The notes under the pieces are model-generated. The model was not told where the DNA came from. It saw only the letters and a program-made list of their open reading frames with translations, and ran no database searches. The translations under genes were made by a program, and so were the position numbers. A stretch of 64,000 nucleotides of DNA, from the NCBI GenBank assembly GCA_039654915.1, contig CM077599.1:15750501-15814500 (forward strand), in the 5' to 3' direction. Origin of the DNA: Aquilaria yunnanensis. Its lineage: Eukaryota > Streptophyta > Magnoliopsida > Malvales > Thymelaeaceae. Positions 23,878 through 35,433 of the stretch are shown here, in pieces (the stretch's first letter is position 1; the number at the start of each line of letters is the position of its first letter).

Positions 23878-24384
23878 TGTTCAGTTTGTTGGCTCAAATT
23901 CAAAAAATTTAAGAATTTTAATTTTATTTAGGATTTGGTCTTAATTTTTCTATTTGTTTGGAATTTAGTTTTCCTATTTTATTGTTGTTTGGGTTTATAT
24001 GTGGCCTATAAAAAAACTTGGTGTGTTAGAGTTTTGAATATAAGAGAAAAACCAAGAGGCAAGATGTGAGGGTTTTATAAGAAAAGTAAAGTTCAGAGGC
24101 TGGAGAGAATTAAGACGAGAAGCCTTTTGTTATTCTCATATTTTATATTTGTGTGAGAGTAAGATATTAGGGTTTTCAGTAGTGCATAGAGGATCTATAG
24201 GCCAACGTAAGCACCAAAGGTATACATCTATTGTAATCTCTATATTTTATTTGAATGGATTTCTCTCATCAGTGATCATAGGCTAGTTCAGAGCAGAACT
24301 ATATTAAATTTGTGTGTGCTTGCTTGATCATGTTTTCTGTCCCACCATGCATAATGGGTGATTGAAGAATTTTTTTTTTCAATA
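23878..24384 (+). repeat. 5' LTR of the mini-retrotransposon
   Basis: Starts TGTTCAGTTTGTTGGC and aligns along its length with the 3' LTR. It is longer than the partner mainly because of a segment of about 47 bp (ATTTGAATGGATTTCTCTCA onward) missing from the 3' LTR. Many substitutions separate the two, so insertion is not recent. Confidence 0.82.
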
Positions 24385-24638
24385 AATGGTACCAAAGCTT
24401 ATGATTTATTCCTGGCATGGTGGAACTTATGGTGCGTTTTTAGTATAGTGGATAAACTTGTGTTCGTGTGTGTTGATGTTTGTGATGTTAGTTTTTGGAG
24501 CCGTGTTCGTGTTGTTAGTCATTTACGTTTTTTATTATGTTCATGTTTTGGTGATATTTGTGGTTTTTGTATTTCTGATCATAATCATGTACTCATGATA
24601 TTCATGTTTATGATGAAGATTTGAGCCAAAGTGGAGAT

Positions 24639-25079
24639 TGTTGGGTTTGTTAGTTTAAATTCAAAAAGCTTAAGGATTTTGATTTTCTTTATGATTTGGT
24701 CCTAGTTTTTTTATTTTGTTGTGATTTGGGTTTATATGTGGCATAAAAAAAGACTTGTTGTGTTAATGTTTAAATATGAGAAAAAAGCCAACTTTTGTGA
24801 AGAGATAAGAAGTAAGGGTTCAGAAGGGAGGTGAGGTCCAAAGGCCGAAGATGGTTATAACGAGAAACCTTTTGTGATTTTCATATCTTGTAATTGTGTG
24901 AGGGTAAGATATTAGGGTTGTCAGTAGTGTGTGGTGATCTATAGGCCAGCATGAGCATCAAGAGCATATATTTGCTGTAATCTCTATATTTTGAACTACA
25001 TTAAATTTGTGTGTGCTTGCTTGATCATGTTTTCTATTTCATTGCATGTGATAAGTGATTGGAGAATTTATTTCCAACA
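24639..25079 (+). repeat. 3' LTR of the mini-retrotransposon
   Basis: Starts TGTTGGGTTTGTTAG directly after the polypurine tract and ends TTATTTCCAACA before the AAACT duplication. Confidence 0.85.
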
Positions 25080-25084
25080 AAACT

Positions 25085-25539
25085 AATTTAACGAATACTC
25101 GTCATCCAATCTACTTATTTTTCACAAATTCTCCATCAAGTACTAATCTCAATTTCTGTTGGTATATAATTGCCATGATTGGCGACGAGTCCTCATTCCC
25201 TTTTCTTTCATCTTATAATTGCTCCCGTTCTGTTTCTTCCAAATTGGTAGCTCCTCTAAGTCACCGAGAAGGTCCAAAACATTGATGATTTTGATGATGA
25301 AAAAGATAATGCATGGAAAGAATGAAGTAAGAAGTAAGAGCTCGAAACTCAATCCCAAAGGCAAATTTGAACAAAATGGAACTTCTCCACATCGAGAAAC
25401 AAGTGTTGAAGCACCAAGCTTGACTGGCATCTCAGGTTTGTAAATCCTTTAAAGATTTCATTTTGTTTTGGGAATGGTGCAATACTTAATTAATCCATAT
25501 TATTTTCATTATTATTTATTTCAGTCCCCAATGTTCCTA
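25085..25539. other. Intergenic, possible gene fragment
   Basis: Less AT-rich than its surroundings. A 74-codon frame (25219-25443) ending near a GT-rich donor-like site (CTCAG|GTTTGT) has exon-like composition (RSKSSKLNPKGKFEQNG), but I recognise no family and see no flanking exons. Not called as a gene. Confidence 0.35.
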
Positions 25540-25549
25540 AAGATTTAAA

Positions 25550-25996
25550 GGAAAGTTACAATTACCCCTTGAGGTTCACCTTTGCCCTATTTATTTTTGA
25601 AAATCTACACTTTGTCCTTTGATTTTTTTTATACTGTCCGATAACAACTTATGAAACTATAATTTAAACTACACAATAGTCATATTTCAGTAATGTCGGT
25701 CTCTTTAATATTTTTTTATAGTTAATAGACATTTTAAATTTTAAATTTTTCATTTCTGCAAATACAATTTTCTTCTTGTAAATGCATATCAATATTTTTT
25801 AAATGTCAGTTAGTTGTGAAAAATATCAAAAATCTTGAAATTACTAGAACATGGTTATCAGACAGTTTAATTTATGGTTTCAGAAGTTTTTTTCAAACAC
25901 TATAAAGAAGGTTGGGGGTAAAGTGTAGGTTTTTTAAAATAGATGAAGTAAAATGTAGGTTAGATCAAATCATATGGGAGTTTTTGTAATTTACCC
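25550..25996. mobile_element. MULE-type miniature element with perfect 10-bp target duplication
   Basis: Ends GGAAAGTTACAATTACCCC and, in reverse complement, GGGTAAATTACAAAAACTCC are related. Flanked by a perfect 10-bp direct repeat AAGATTTAAA (25540-25549 and 25997-26006). Non-coding, 447 bp. Confidence 0.85.
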
Positions 25997-26020
25997 AAGA
26001 TTTAAAAAGAGTGCCGACAC

Positions 26021-27337
26021 TAGGGGTGTTATCAAGTCGAGCTGAGCTCGAACCCCTTGGGCTTGAGCTCAACTCGTTTTACTCTGATGGGTGCTCGGGC
26101 TCAAACTCGACAAGCTTAAAGAAATGATGATCAAGTTCGGCTCGTGATGGTACTTGAGCTCGATTCGAACGTTCGAGAGGTTCAAAAAACTTGTTAAACG
26201 TTCAATGCGAGAGCTCAAATTAAGCTCAATTAGGCATACTCAAGTTCGAGCTTAATGAACTCATTTTGAAAAAAAAAAAAAACAACAACAACATCCAAAT
26301 TCATCACAATTACCAATCTCAACAAATTGAAATAGCACAACTCTTACCCATTACCAATCTCAGCAAATTGAACTAGCCAATCTCAATAACACAACCAATT
26401 ACCAATTGTTATGACCAAGCAAAAAATTTCAACAACCAAAATCAAACAAATATAACAATAATTGAATTAAAATTAGTGCCCTCTATCCAAGTATTAACTA
26501 TAGTCTGTACATTAGGTAGGACGAGGGAAACGTTGAATTGAAGACAAACCCAGACTAGTGACGTAGGGAGGTTTGTTCGTCATGTCTGGGGGCTGTGCCG
26601 GCGGCAAAGGAGATGGTGACAATTGGCGATTGGGGAAGTTAGAAGAGATTGGGGGAAGTGCCAAATTGCACAAAAAAGGAGGTTGAAGGCGCTAAATCAT
26701 GCAACAGAAGGAAAGTGCTAAATTGCATGACAGAGGAAATCGAAGCTGCCATTGATACTAATTCGGTGAGGTTTGTACTGTCGCACACTCTCACGCTAGA
26801 TTTCTCTTATCCGAAGTCACTAATTGCCATCAATGAAGATGAAGAATCTGCGATTCTTGTCGGCCTATCAAGGACGAGGAGAGGATTAGGGCTCTTGAGA
26901 AGAGTTCCCGATGATAGCCATCGACTAGCTAAGGGCGGACGAATGACGAACTCTAGGCTTGTTGGGTTCTGTTGATTCATTCGAAATTAAGAGATGAAGA
27001 AGGAGGCTGTAGGTAGATAATTAGAAATTAAGAATTTAGGGAATAAAAATTTTAATTAAGTAAAAAGTAATTATATTTAGTATTACTTAGTGATATTTAA
27101 TGACTCTAATGAAAAAATTAAACACATTTATATTAATATTATAGAAGGTTCGATAAGCTGGAAAACCTATCAAACCGAACACTGATAGGTTCAAGCTTGA
27201 TGCGATAAAGTATTCAAATCTCAAAATTGGCTCAGGCTTAAATTCAAAGTTCGATAAGCTCGATTCGTTAATGATGAATTTGAACTCGAGCTCAAGCTTG
27301 AATAGTTCGATCAATGTTCGGTTCGTTACCACCCCTA
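26021..27337. mobile_element. 1.3 kb non-autonomous hAT element
   Basis: Ends are TAGGGGTGTTATCAAG and, in reverse complement, TAGGGGTGGTAACGAA, a hAT-type terminal inverted repeat. Flanked by a perfect 8-bp target duplication GCCGACAC (26013-26020 and 27338-27345). Subterminal regions are full of CTCGAGCTC/AAGCTTGA words in both orientations. The interior has a 108-codon frame (26649-26975) without hAT dimerisation or zinc-finger signatures, so it is judged non-coding or a captured fragment. Confidence 0.92.
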
Positions 27338-27345
27338 GCCGACAC

Positions 27346-28725
27346 TACACTATGTGAGTGAGTGATTTGACTAACATGTAATGAGTTGCAAAATTATGAG
27401 GCAAACATAAACCAAGTTTGAATTAAAGGACTGCCTCATGTGAATTAGTCGAGTAACGGACATGAGTTCTTTAGGCCATCTATAATCTTCTATTGGCATC
27501 TTTAGGTAGATGAAATAGGACATAAGCTTTCATACCCTTAACTCGTGTGAGTGTGCGTTCCTCCCTGATAAGGAGAAACTTCAATTTCATCAATAACGCA
27601 TACCAGGGGACAAGTGGGCATATCGAACAAACATCAGTCCAGCTATTAATTGCCAGAGTTGCCATTAAAACCTAGGAAATTACCTTCTTGTAAAGTACAG
27701 TAAAAGAAAAATGCCAACGCCTATGTATAAATTGAAATGCAAAATTTAAGAGAGCACTTCATTCGGGTTAAGACTTAAGCGAAGTCTAGAGGCAGAGCGA
27801 AAAATACCCCTATGCGGGGACATAACGTAATGCAGCGGATGAAAGAGACCATTTTATATTTGGAACACGGCAGCAAGGCAACAACTAAAATCGTTTTCAC
27901 ATGGCTTGGAACTTGTTAATTCCTCGCATTCTTTCTTGCCTTCTAGAGAATCTAGACATTATGGTTTGACACACTTAGCTTTGTAGATTTTGTTCGATAT
28001 TGCAAATTACTATGATTTCAAATAAACTTCATGTTGTATTTTTTTTTTCATTTTTTCTTTTAATTTGATTAATCAAAGATGGTGATAGGCTTATATTCTT
28101 GTAGAGTTCCTCCACGAAAGAAATGAAATACTATTGTTTAATGACAATGGGAACGAATCTTGACATATTAGAATCAAATTGATCCGTCAGATCAGTGTTG
28201 ATCTCTGCAACATCTGTTAATTTTGGGCTAACAAGACCCTTCTCCATGCTGATTAAGGCCCCATCAACCTATTAGGTTAGGCAAGTGTTGGGTTGAGTTG
28301 GCCTAATATAGTATCAGGAAAAAAATTTTGACTTGAGAAAAGCTTTATACTAAAAGATATTTGTGCTGTTCTCAAGCTTCGGCCCTCAAACTCGTGTGCA
28401 TTATCTGTTTGCAAGTTTGGCTACAAGTTTAGAGTTAAGTAAATAGACTCCTTGTGGAATTGGTTTAATTCTTGTACTGGAATCGAAATAAATTTTTTTT
28501 ATAGATTTTTTTCTCTGCAAGAAAAAAAACACTATTTTCCCAGAAAAAAAACGGTTTCTTTGGAACTAAAATCAAATTATGTACTCCAAGTCCATGCAGA
28601 AAGACTGCGGTATTGGAGGCCCAATTTTAAAAACCTTCGGACATAGAGAGACAAAGCCCGGCAGCCTTCTCAAGTTAATTCTTGGACCAGTCGGAGTCAT
28701 TCTCAAGGTGTGGTATAAAATGTAA
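27346..28725. other. Intergenic, no gene seen
   Basis: No supported gene. Isolated frames such as 27480-27665 (minus) are short and without recognised similarity. Confidence 0.6.
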
Positions 28726-28862
28726 TACTCGATTTGTCTCTATTTTTTTATTATTTATATATAAAAAATTTTCATTTATATATTAAAATGTTGAAAATGA
28801 AAAATTATAATTTAATTATTATATATAATAAATGGTGCAAATAACTTGGGACAAATGAAGTA
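28726..28862. mobile_element. Stowaway-like miniature element
   Basis: The left end TACTCGATTTGTCTC and the reverse complement of the right end TACTTCATTTGTCCC form the inverted repeat. TA at both ends is the mariner-type target. 137 bp, AT-rich, can fold almost end to end. Confidence 0.78.
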
Positions 28863-30018
28863 TATGTTCCAAAATCTCTTACAAAAATTTGATTAAATTA
28901 TGTGTCTAATGATTTATCTAGTTTTTGAAAAAGTAAATGTAACTAGTTACGTTTTGTGCATCTAGTTATATACATATAATTTTTTTATATCAAAAGAAAC
29001 ATCATTCAAATTAAAAATAAGTCAAATGACATTTTACAAACTAATGACATAGGGCCCTAAAAAATAACAGAAACATAATATTGACTATCAAAAGGGATAC
29101 CCATCCTTACGACACTAAATGGGAAGAAAAAAAATTAGATCAAGTCAAATCTTTCATATAAATTAGGATAAATACAGGATTGTAACTCACAAATAACTAA
29201 AAAACAAGTCCAAATAAAAAATGAACTCTGTTAAACTAACATACTAGCACTTGATAGACTAACAAACTTTCCAAGCAAAAAATGTGGACAATGACCAAAC
29301 ATATATAAAAAATAATAATAAAAGGACATCATCCCTCAATCCATTATTGGAAAACGTCTCACCCACCTGTGCTTTGCCTCTTTTCACATTCCGCTTGATC
29401 TACTAACACTGAAATAGATTATCAAGATATATCATTCATAATGCGTCAAATGAGTCAAAAGGTGTTTTTACTAATAGTGACAATAATGTTATGTGGAGGA
29501 GGAGAAAAAAATAATGCTATAAGAGAGGAGACAAGAAGTGACCATATGTGATGACTGAGACCTATTCGTCACCTAAAAATGGGTGGACGTTATGAAGTCA
29601 AGTTGGTGACCAAAATTATCAATCACCACAACACAGTTGCTTGTATTGTCGCTGGTACTACTTTCCCTCATTCACCTTGTTATTAATTATCTCACCAATT
29701 TGGGTGGTTTCATTTCTCTCTTCAATAAGCTCATCATGGGACTCTTATGGTGACTCAGCCTCTTATGATCTTTATTTGTATAAGATTGTTCTTATATGCT
29801 TTTCCAATCATTTTTTGATGTTTATAATTGAGTTTATGTTAAATTTGATCTAATGTTATGGGAATCCAATGTGGCCCAAATGATTTTCAAATTGCTAAGA
29901 CAACACATTGATGAGGTGGAGGGAGAAGCTTCATGGAGTAGGTAGGATTTCATAGGCATGGGTTGCGGTGCCATTTGGCGCTATGGATTCACCGTTGGTA
30001 AGTTCGAGATGACAAAAT
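28863..30018. other. Intergenic, no gene seen
   Basis: AT-rich DNA. Words like TTGGTGACCAA occur near 29600 and again near 47440-47530 beyond the nested retroelements, hinting at an eroded older element, but no termini could be fixed. Confidence 0.5.
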
Positions 30019-30141
30019 GGTAGTGGAGGTGATACGATCAAAGAAGGCACAACCAAGGATGGAAATGATCCATTGAAGTTAACTAGTGGACCATTGACAA
30101 GGAAGAAGGCTAAGAAGCTCACTACTGCACTTCAAGCTCGG
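30019..30141 (+). pseudogene. Gypsy polyprotein C-terminal remnant
   Basis: A short frame reads DGNDPLKLTSGPLTRKKAKK and continues as LTTALQ. Plant Ty3/Gypsy chromovirus polyproteins end in a similar G-P-(I/M/L)-T-R-x-(R/K)-A-K-(K/R) motif. It precedes an LTR-like region, as expected for the 3' end of pol. The rest of the polyprotein is not present. Confidence 0.5.
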
Positions 30142-30549
30142 ATGTTGACAGATTGGCGATGTTCTGGTGGAAAAATCATATCTTCAGCTAAACAGATCAG
30201 AATTGAGTGACTCTTAATTCATTGGAAAGATAACATCTGGAGCTACAAATTATATGCAGAACATGAAACCAATTTTGCATGATAAGGAGGTCCAATTTAG
30301 CTTCAAAGTCCCGATTTGCGAGTTATTGCTGGTTCAGAAGCAGTTGCAGTATTTTGGGCATATCCTTGGCTTTAGATGTCCGTTTTGTGTGGTTAAGGTG
30401 TCATTTCAAAGCTAAGAAAGAGATATACAACATTCATGCTTTGAATTTTGAGAAATCATGGCTACATAAAGTTCTAATTTCAGCTTGAAGTTGAAGACAC
30501 AAGCCAGAATCACCTAAGAAGACTATTTTGGAGTTTTTATGGCCAATCT

Positions 30550-31016
30550 TGTTTTGTAACGTATTTTATTTTATTTTCCTATTTATTTACATTATTTAGG
30601 ATGTTATTTAGCCCATGGAATTGATTCAGGTCATTTAGGATAAAAGGAATTCGCTGCACACCTTAAACATGTGTTAAAAGTATGTTAGAGTCCTAGTTTG
30701 ACTAGGTTTTCTTGAGTCCTTTGTAACTAGGTTTCTTAGGTGACTTGGGCTGCGAATTTTGCCCAGATTTTTACCCTAGTTTAGGCTTATATAAAGGCAC
30801 ATATTCTGGATGTAAACACACAGAAAAATTTCGAAATAATATTGCTCTTTGGAGAGGTTTTCTCTTTGGTTCTTGGCGGACTGCCTTGGTGCACAAGTGT
30901 GCTTATGTTCTTGGAGTTCTATACTTCTCGTTTCTAATCATAGGTTGATTAGGGGTGGGGGTCTTCAAACCCAGTCTATTTGATGTCTTGTGGAGCTTGA
31001 AAAACATCTTGGGCGC
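30550..31016 (+). repeat. Old Gypsy LTR, left part (split by the 15.7 kb element)
   Basis: The region starts near TGTTTTGTAACG, has a TATA box TATATAAAGGC at 30788-30798 and downstream the sequence CTTGGCGGACTGCCTTGG. The LTR appears to resume at 46715 with GTTTCATGGTCTTTATACC and end near 46749 with GGGGTTCGCATCA, a common Gypsy LTR tail. Boundaries are inferred. Confidence 0.5.
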
Positions 31017-33536
31017 TGTTGACACCCAATTTCGTCCGGGTGTTTTAAAATTTTGAAAAAAATTTTATTAAAAAAAATGAATTAAAAAAATATATATATA
31101 TATTACTATTATTATTAAAAAAAATTTAATTAGTTTAAAATATATTTTTGTTTTGTGAAAATTTGATTTAAAATGATATATGTGTGAATATGTGTATGTT
31201 TGAAATAAAATAAAATTTCATGAAAAAATGACAAAAAATTAAAAGTTTGAGGTAAAAATGACAAAATTGAGAAGTTTCGGAAAAAATTGACAAATTCTAA
31301 AAGTTCCAGGAGCATTTGGTAGTTTGTCACATAAAATTTTGAGCCTGCCGACGTTTTTGGCTCAAATTGACAGAAAACGACAAAATTGTCAAAATCAGAA
31401 GCTTCAGGAACTTATCCTGAGGCTGAGAGACGTAAAGGACTAAAATTGTCATTTTACCAATTTAAGAGATAAGTTTGAAATTTTTTATTAATTTATCCAT
31501 CAACAGTTCAGCTAAACTTCCTCTATAAATAGCCCCCCAAATTTTGTGCTGAACACAAAGAAAAATAGAAAGAAAAGCTTAGAGCTCCGTTTTTAAAATA
31601 GAAAAAATTACAGCCTTAGTCCCTAGCTCTCCTTCCTTTCCTCAGAAAATCTCAAAACTTTTCATTTTGACGATTAAGCCATCTTCTTCCCCCCCCCCCG
31701 CGCCCTCTGTTTCCATTTCTCAGAATTCAGAATTTAAAATCAAGGGTACAACTCTCATTTAATCCTTCATCTTTTCAATTACTTTCACTTTGGTTACTAA
31801 CTTTGTATTTTATTCTTGCAGAATTAATTACTAACCCTTTTAATTTTTACTTGTTTGTTTATTATTTGTTTATTACTAACCCCTTTTTTTATTGTTGTTA
31901 TTAACTTACTAACAACTAACTTTTAATACTATTATTGTTACTAACCTTTTAATTTTTGCATTATTACTAACTTTTATAATTGTTGTTAACAATTAATTAA
32001 CTTTTATTATTGTTGTTAATTAATTAATTTAATTAACTTGGCTAACTTTTATTATTGTTGTTAATTAATTAATTTAATTAACTTGGCTAGCTTTTTATTA
32101 TTTTTGTTAATTAATTAATTTATTTAATTTGGCTAACTTTTTATTTATTGTTGTTAATTAATTTAATTAATTTGGCTAACTTTTTATTTATTGTTGTTAA
32201 TTAATTTAATTAATTTGGCTAACTTTTTATTATTGTTGTTAATTAATTAATTTAATTAACTTGGCTAACTTTTTACTGTTGTTAATTAATTAATTTAATT
32301 AACTTGGCTAACTTTTTATTATTGTGGTTAATTAATTAATTTAATTAACTTGACTAACTTTTTATTATTGTTGTTTAACAATTAATTTAATTAACTTTGC
32401 TAACATTTATTATTATTTTTAAAGTGGATGGCCAAAAAGCCCCACTTTATTATTATTAATTTTTTTTCTTTATATAATTTTTTTATTTAATTCACCTTTA
32501 CCCTTTACTAATTAATAAATAAATGAAAATTAAAAGAAGATTATTTTGTAATTAATTATTAAGGCTAATAAAAATTATTTTTAAAAAAGCCAATTATTTT
32601 TATTTTTATATACATGTTTTTAATTCTTTAAAGATAACAAAAAGTTAAAATTAATTTTAATAGTTATTTTTATCCAGTAAAAATAATAAAAAAATAAAAA
32701 TAAAACCTGTTTAAAAAAATACATGAAAATTAAGACTTTATATTTTACTGATTTATTTAAAATATAACTTTTAAATCCACTAAAATAATAAATATTTTTC
32801 ATTAAACAAGAAAACAAAAAGAAAATTAAAACAAGATAATAAAGATAAGAAAGATAAGATAAGATAAGAAAGATAAGAAGGAAAAGAAAGAAAAGAAAGA
32901 AAAATATAGAAAATAAAAATTTTTAGATTATTAATGAATCTAAAAATTCTATAACAAAAAGAATTACGAATTAGTAATTAAACTAATAATTAATTCCATA
33001 AAAATAAGAATTAAATAATTAACTATAAATTAAATCAACTTACATATCCGGATGATCCGTCAGGATCTGCAGTTTAAAAAAAATATCACCCTTTTAATTA
33101 AATAAATTAAATAAAAAAAAAGATAAAAATCCATATTTACAATATGGATTAAATTATTTAAAAGTTCACCAAATTCCGTGTCCAAATGACTCGGCAGAGT
33201 CCATGGTTCGGAATCAAAAATCTTCCGTGTCCAAATGACTCGGCAGAGTCCATGGTTCGGAAGTATAAAATTTCATACAAATTAATTAATTTAAAAATCC
33301 ACATTTCGACTAATCCAGTTAAAATTTCTAATTTTGAAAATTAACTGAGAATTATTTAAAAGCAAAGCAAAACAAAATTAAAATCAACTAAGGTGCCAAT
33401 TTTTGGGCGTTTTAACAAAGTTGTTTTAACGTAACCGTACTCCCGATCCCCGAACTCTCGCAGACCAATTTTAAGGTGACCAATCGACCTAAGAAAACTG
33501 ATTGGTGGCGACTCCCGAAAACCCGACGTTGCCACA
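31017..33536 (+). repeat. 5' LTR of the cargo retrotransposon
   Basis: Runs from TGTTGACACCCAATTTCGTC to ...CCGACGTTGCCACA. Features: TATA box at 31524-31530; a homopolymer C run near 31690; about ten tandem units of some 40-45 bp (TTATTGTTGTTAATTAATTA, then ACTTGGCTAACTTT) at 31970-32400; a GATAAG-rich stretch at 32845-32880; and a perfect 46-bp tandem duplication around CCGTGTCCAAATGACTCGGC at 33175-33265. Confidence 0.95.
31524..31530 (+). promoter_or_regulatory. LTR promoter TATA box
   Basis: TATAAAT in the context CCTCTATAAATAGCCCC, about 500 bp into the LTR and followed about 30 bp on by a likely transcript start (GTGCTGAACAC). The same box is present in the 3' LTR near 44695. Confidence 0.75.
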
Positions 33537-33539
33537 GCT

Positions 33540-33557
33540 TGGCGACTCCGCTGGGGA
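33540..33557 (+). other. Primer-binding site, tRNA-Arg type
   Basis: TGGCGACTCCGCTGGGGA starts 4 bases after the 5' LTR. It matches the complement of a plant tRNA-Arg 3' end (…CCCCAGTGGAGTCG plus CCA, recalled from memory) with one mismatch. Tat-lineage Gypsy elements often use such a primer. Confidence 0.75.
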
Positions 33558-34512
33558 CTCCACGTTAGTGAGTCGAGCCTAAAATTGATTTGTTTTGATT
33601 TACTTTGCTTATTATGTGGATTTATATGTTATATTTACTTATTCTAAACATGCATAATGCATTCACAATATGAAGCTCTATACCCGAGCTTCTTCAAAGC
33701 GAACACGTTCTTTTTAAGCGAAATTGGTGTTGTTGTCCTTGAGAGGCCATGGTCTCTAAGCCTTCACCGGTTTCAAAGTAGCAAAGTAGTGTATTGCCTT
33801 CTGAGACGGTTAGTCTCTGCATGGGCCCACGAAAAGCTACGACTCGAATTAATCCATTCCTTACATAAACCCTAGAGGGTAAGGAATCGGGCTGTCACTA
33901 TAATTTAGTGACGGGATTCGGGAACTATCCCTTGCCTTTTTGATAAGCCACCTTATGCATATAGAACTCCCCACTTAACCATAGAACTGACCATAGAATT
34001 TCTACCATTTTACCAACGCCATAAGCATATCCTTGTTATGCTGTGTTGTTACTCTACACTTTTCTTCGTATGGTTTTAACTTGTTTATCCATAATACTTC
34101 ATGAGTTGTTAATTGCTATTTAACTTATTAATAACCTTATCTTTCTTGTGCAATTATTCTTCATGCATCAAAACCACGCATCAAGTTATGCTAACTTTTT
34201 GGTCTTTATAATGACAACTAAAAGTTTTGAAGTTCCACAATAGTGGATAAGCAAACTCACTCATCGCATGCATGCATTACATTAATCCCGTTCATATAAA
34301 GTCTGATAAAAACATAATCTCACTTTATATTGCATGCATCCATTACATCAATCACGTGTATACAAAGTCTGATAAAAACATAATCTCATTTTTCCTACAT
34401 GCATCCATTGCATCAATCACATACACATAGGATCTAATAAAATATACCTTACTTTTAAAAGGATAAAATTGGACCTCGACACCGATATTCAATTCGGCTC
34501 CAAATAAGATTA
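33558..34512. other. Untranslated leader of the cargo retrotransposon
   Basis: No supported gene. A unit of about 65 bp around CATGCATCCATTACATCAAT with AAAGTCTGATAAAAACATAA is present about three times at 34262-34450. The 72-codon frame 33657-33875 is not Gag-like. Confidence 0.6.
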
Positions 34513-35433
34513 ATGGCAGAACAAATCGAAGGACGTCTCATAAAGATAGAGTCCAAGATAGAAAGTATGGCCGAACAAATGAGACAATTGATCGAGCTAA
34601 TCAAGGCGAAAGCAATTCAAGAAGCACAAGTTCAGCCACCCATGACAGAAAGAGAAATGGTCACTTTGTTTGTCCAGACACTGAAGTACCTATATTATGA
34701 CGAACTCATTGGCAATTCGGCAACTAATTTTTCTAACATTGTCATGTCTGGAGAAAGAATCGAGCATGAGATTAGGACTGGGAATATTGCTGAATCCTTT
34801 AATAATCCTATGAAAAGAGGAGGACCATCCAGAAGAAAAGATGACGAAGTACAACAAATAGGACGCGGAAGAAGGATTCCCCTCGTGGATACTGTGGCTA
34901 TCGGACCCTGCCTATCCTATTTTGCCAATGGGCCCGATAATTACCTTCCAAATAGGCCCAATGATTATCCTCTGAATAGGCCCAATGATTATCCTCTGAA
35001 TAGGCCCAATAATTATCCTCCAAATAGGCCCAATGATTATCCTTCCAATAGGCCCAACAATTATCCTTTTAACAGACCTAATCAGTCATGGCCACCTGCT
35101 CCTACTCCTCCAGTACCTACACCAAGACCAAGAGAAGTTTTCACACCAATTTCCATGACTTATACTGAGTTATACCCAAAACTCATCGAAAGACAATTTA
35201 TCCGTCCAATTCCTACAAAGCCATTCAAACCCCCATATCCAAGGTGGTATGACCCTAACATTACCTGCCCATATCATGATGGCGTTCCAGGCCATGGCTT
35301 GGAAAACTGCATGGCATTGAAGCGTATAGTTCAACAATTAATCGAGTCAAAGTGGTTGGACTTTTCCGATGAGCCAAATGTCACCCACAATCCATTACCG
35401 TCTCATCAAGCAAAACCAAGTCCAAGTTGCTAG
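34513..35433 (+). CDS. gag: Shortened Gypsy Gag of the cargo retrotransposon
   Basis: A 306-residue frame from ATG 34513. It opens with a coiled-coil-like segment (MAEQIEGRLIKIESKIESMA). Residues 43-95 carry the Gypsy Gag signature PPMTEREMVTLFVQTL, Y-Y-D-E-L-I-G and NFSNIVMSGERIE. Residues about 135-195 are a tandem peptide repeat RPNDYPLN/RPNNYPPN. The C-terminal part has PPYPRWYDPNITCPYHDGVP and G-H-x-x-E-N-C, the plant Gypsy Cys/His motif, ending DEPNVTHNPLPSHQ. Compared with full Gypsy Gag, the N-terminal capsid part upstream of PPMTE appears deleted. The frame stops before any protease. Confidence 0.8.
   Translation: MAEQIEGRLIKIESKIESMAEQMRQLIELIKAKAIQEAQVQPPMTEREMVTLFVQTLKYLYYDELIGNSATNFSNIVMSGERIEHEIRTGNIAESFNNPMKRGGPSRRKDDEVQQIGRGRRIPLVDTVAIGPCLSYFANGPDNYLPNRPNDYPLNRPNDYPLNRPNNYPPNRPNDYPSNRPNNYPFNRPNQSWPPAPTPPVPTPRPREVFTPISMTYTELYPKLIERQFIRPIPTKPFKPPYPRWYDPNITCPYHDGVPGHGLENCMALKRIVQQLIESKWLDFSDEPNVTHNPLPSHQAKPSPSC
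34928..35087 (+). repeat. Coding tandem repeat in Gag
   Basis: Six to seven copies of a 24-27-bp unit around AATAGGCCCAATGATTATCC, encoding N-R-P-N-(D/N)-Y-P-x. Confidence 0.85.

Larger units (their letters stand above)
23878..25079 (+). mobile_element. Complete 1.2 kb Copia-derived mini-retrotransposon (TRIM/SMART-like)
   Basis: It consists of two LTRs (23878-24384 and 24639-25079), a primer-binding site TGGTACCAAAGC (24387-24398, two changes from the Met-tRNA consensus), an internal stretch of only about 250 bp and a polypurine tract CAAAGTGGAGAT abutting the second LTR. It is flanked by a perfect 5-bp target duplication AAACT (23873-23877 and 25080-25084). The internal 88-codon frame 24358-24624 is not Gag-like. 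The element needs proteins from an autonomous Copia relative. Confidence 0.88.

Noticed and set aside
25219..25443. Possible exon of a host gene
   Set aside because: Exon-like composition but no recognised domain, no partner exons and no promoter, so it is mentioned only as a possible fragment.
26649..26975. 108-codon frame inside the hAT element as a transposase gene
   Set aside because: It lacks the hAT dimerisation region and zinc finger, is far too short and has no flanking coding exons.
31130..31330. Identical 65-66-codon minus frames at 31130, 32620, 44302 and 45793 as duplicated genes
   Set aside because: They are the same AT-rich stretches of the two LTRs read on the antisense strand.
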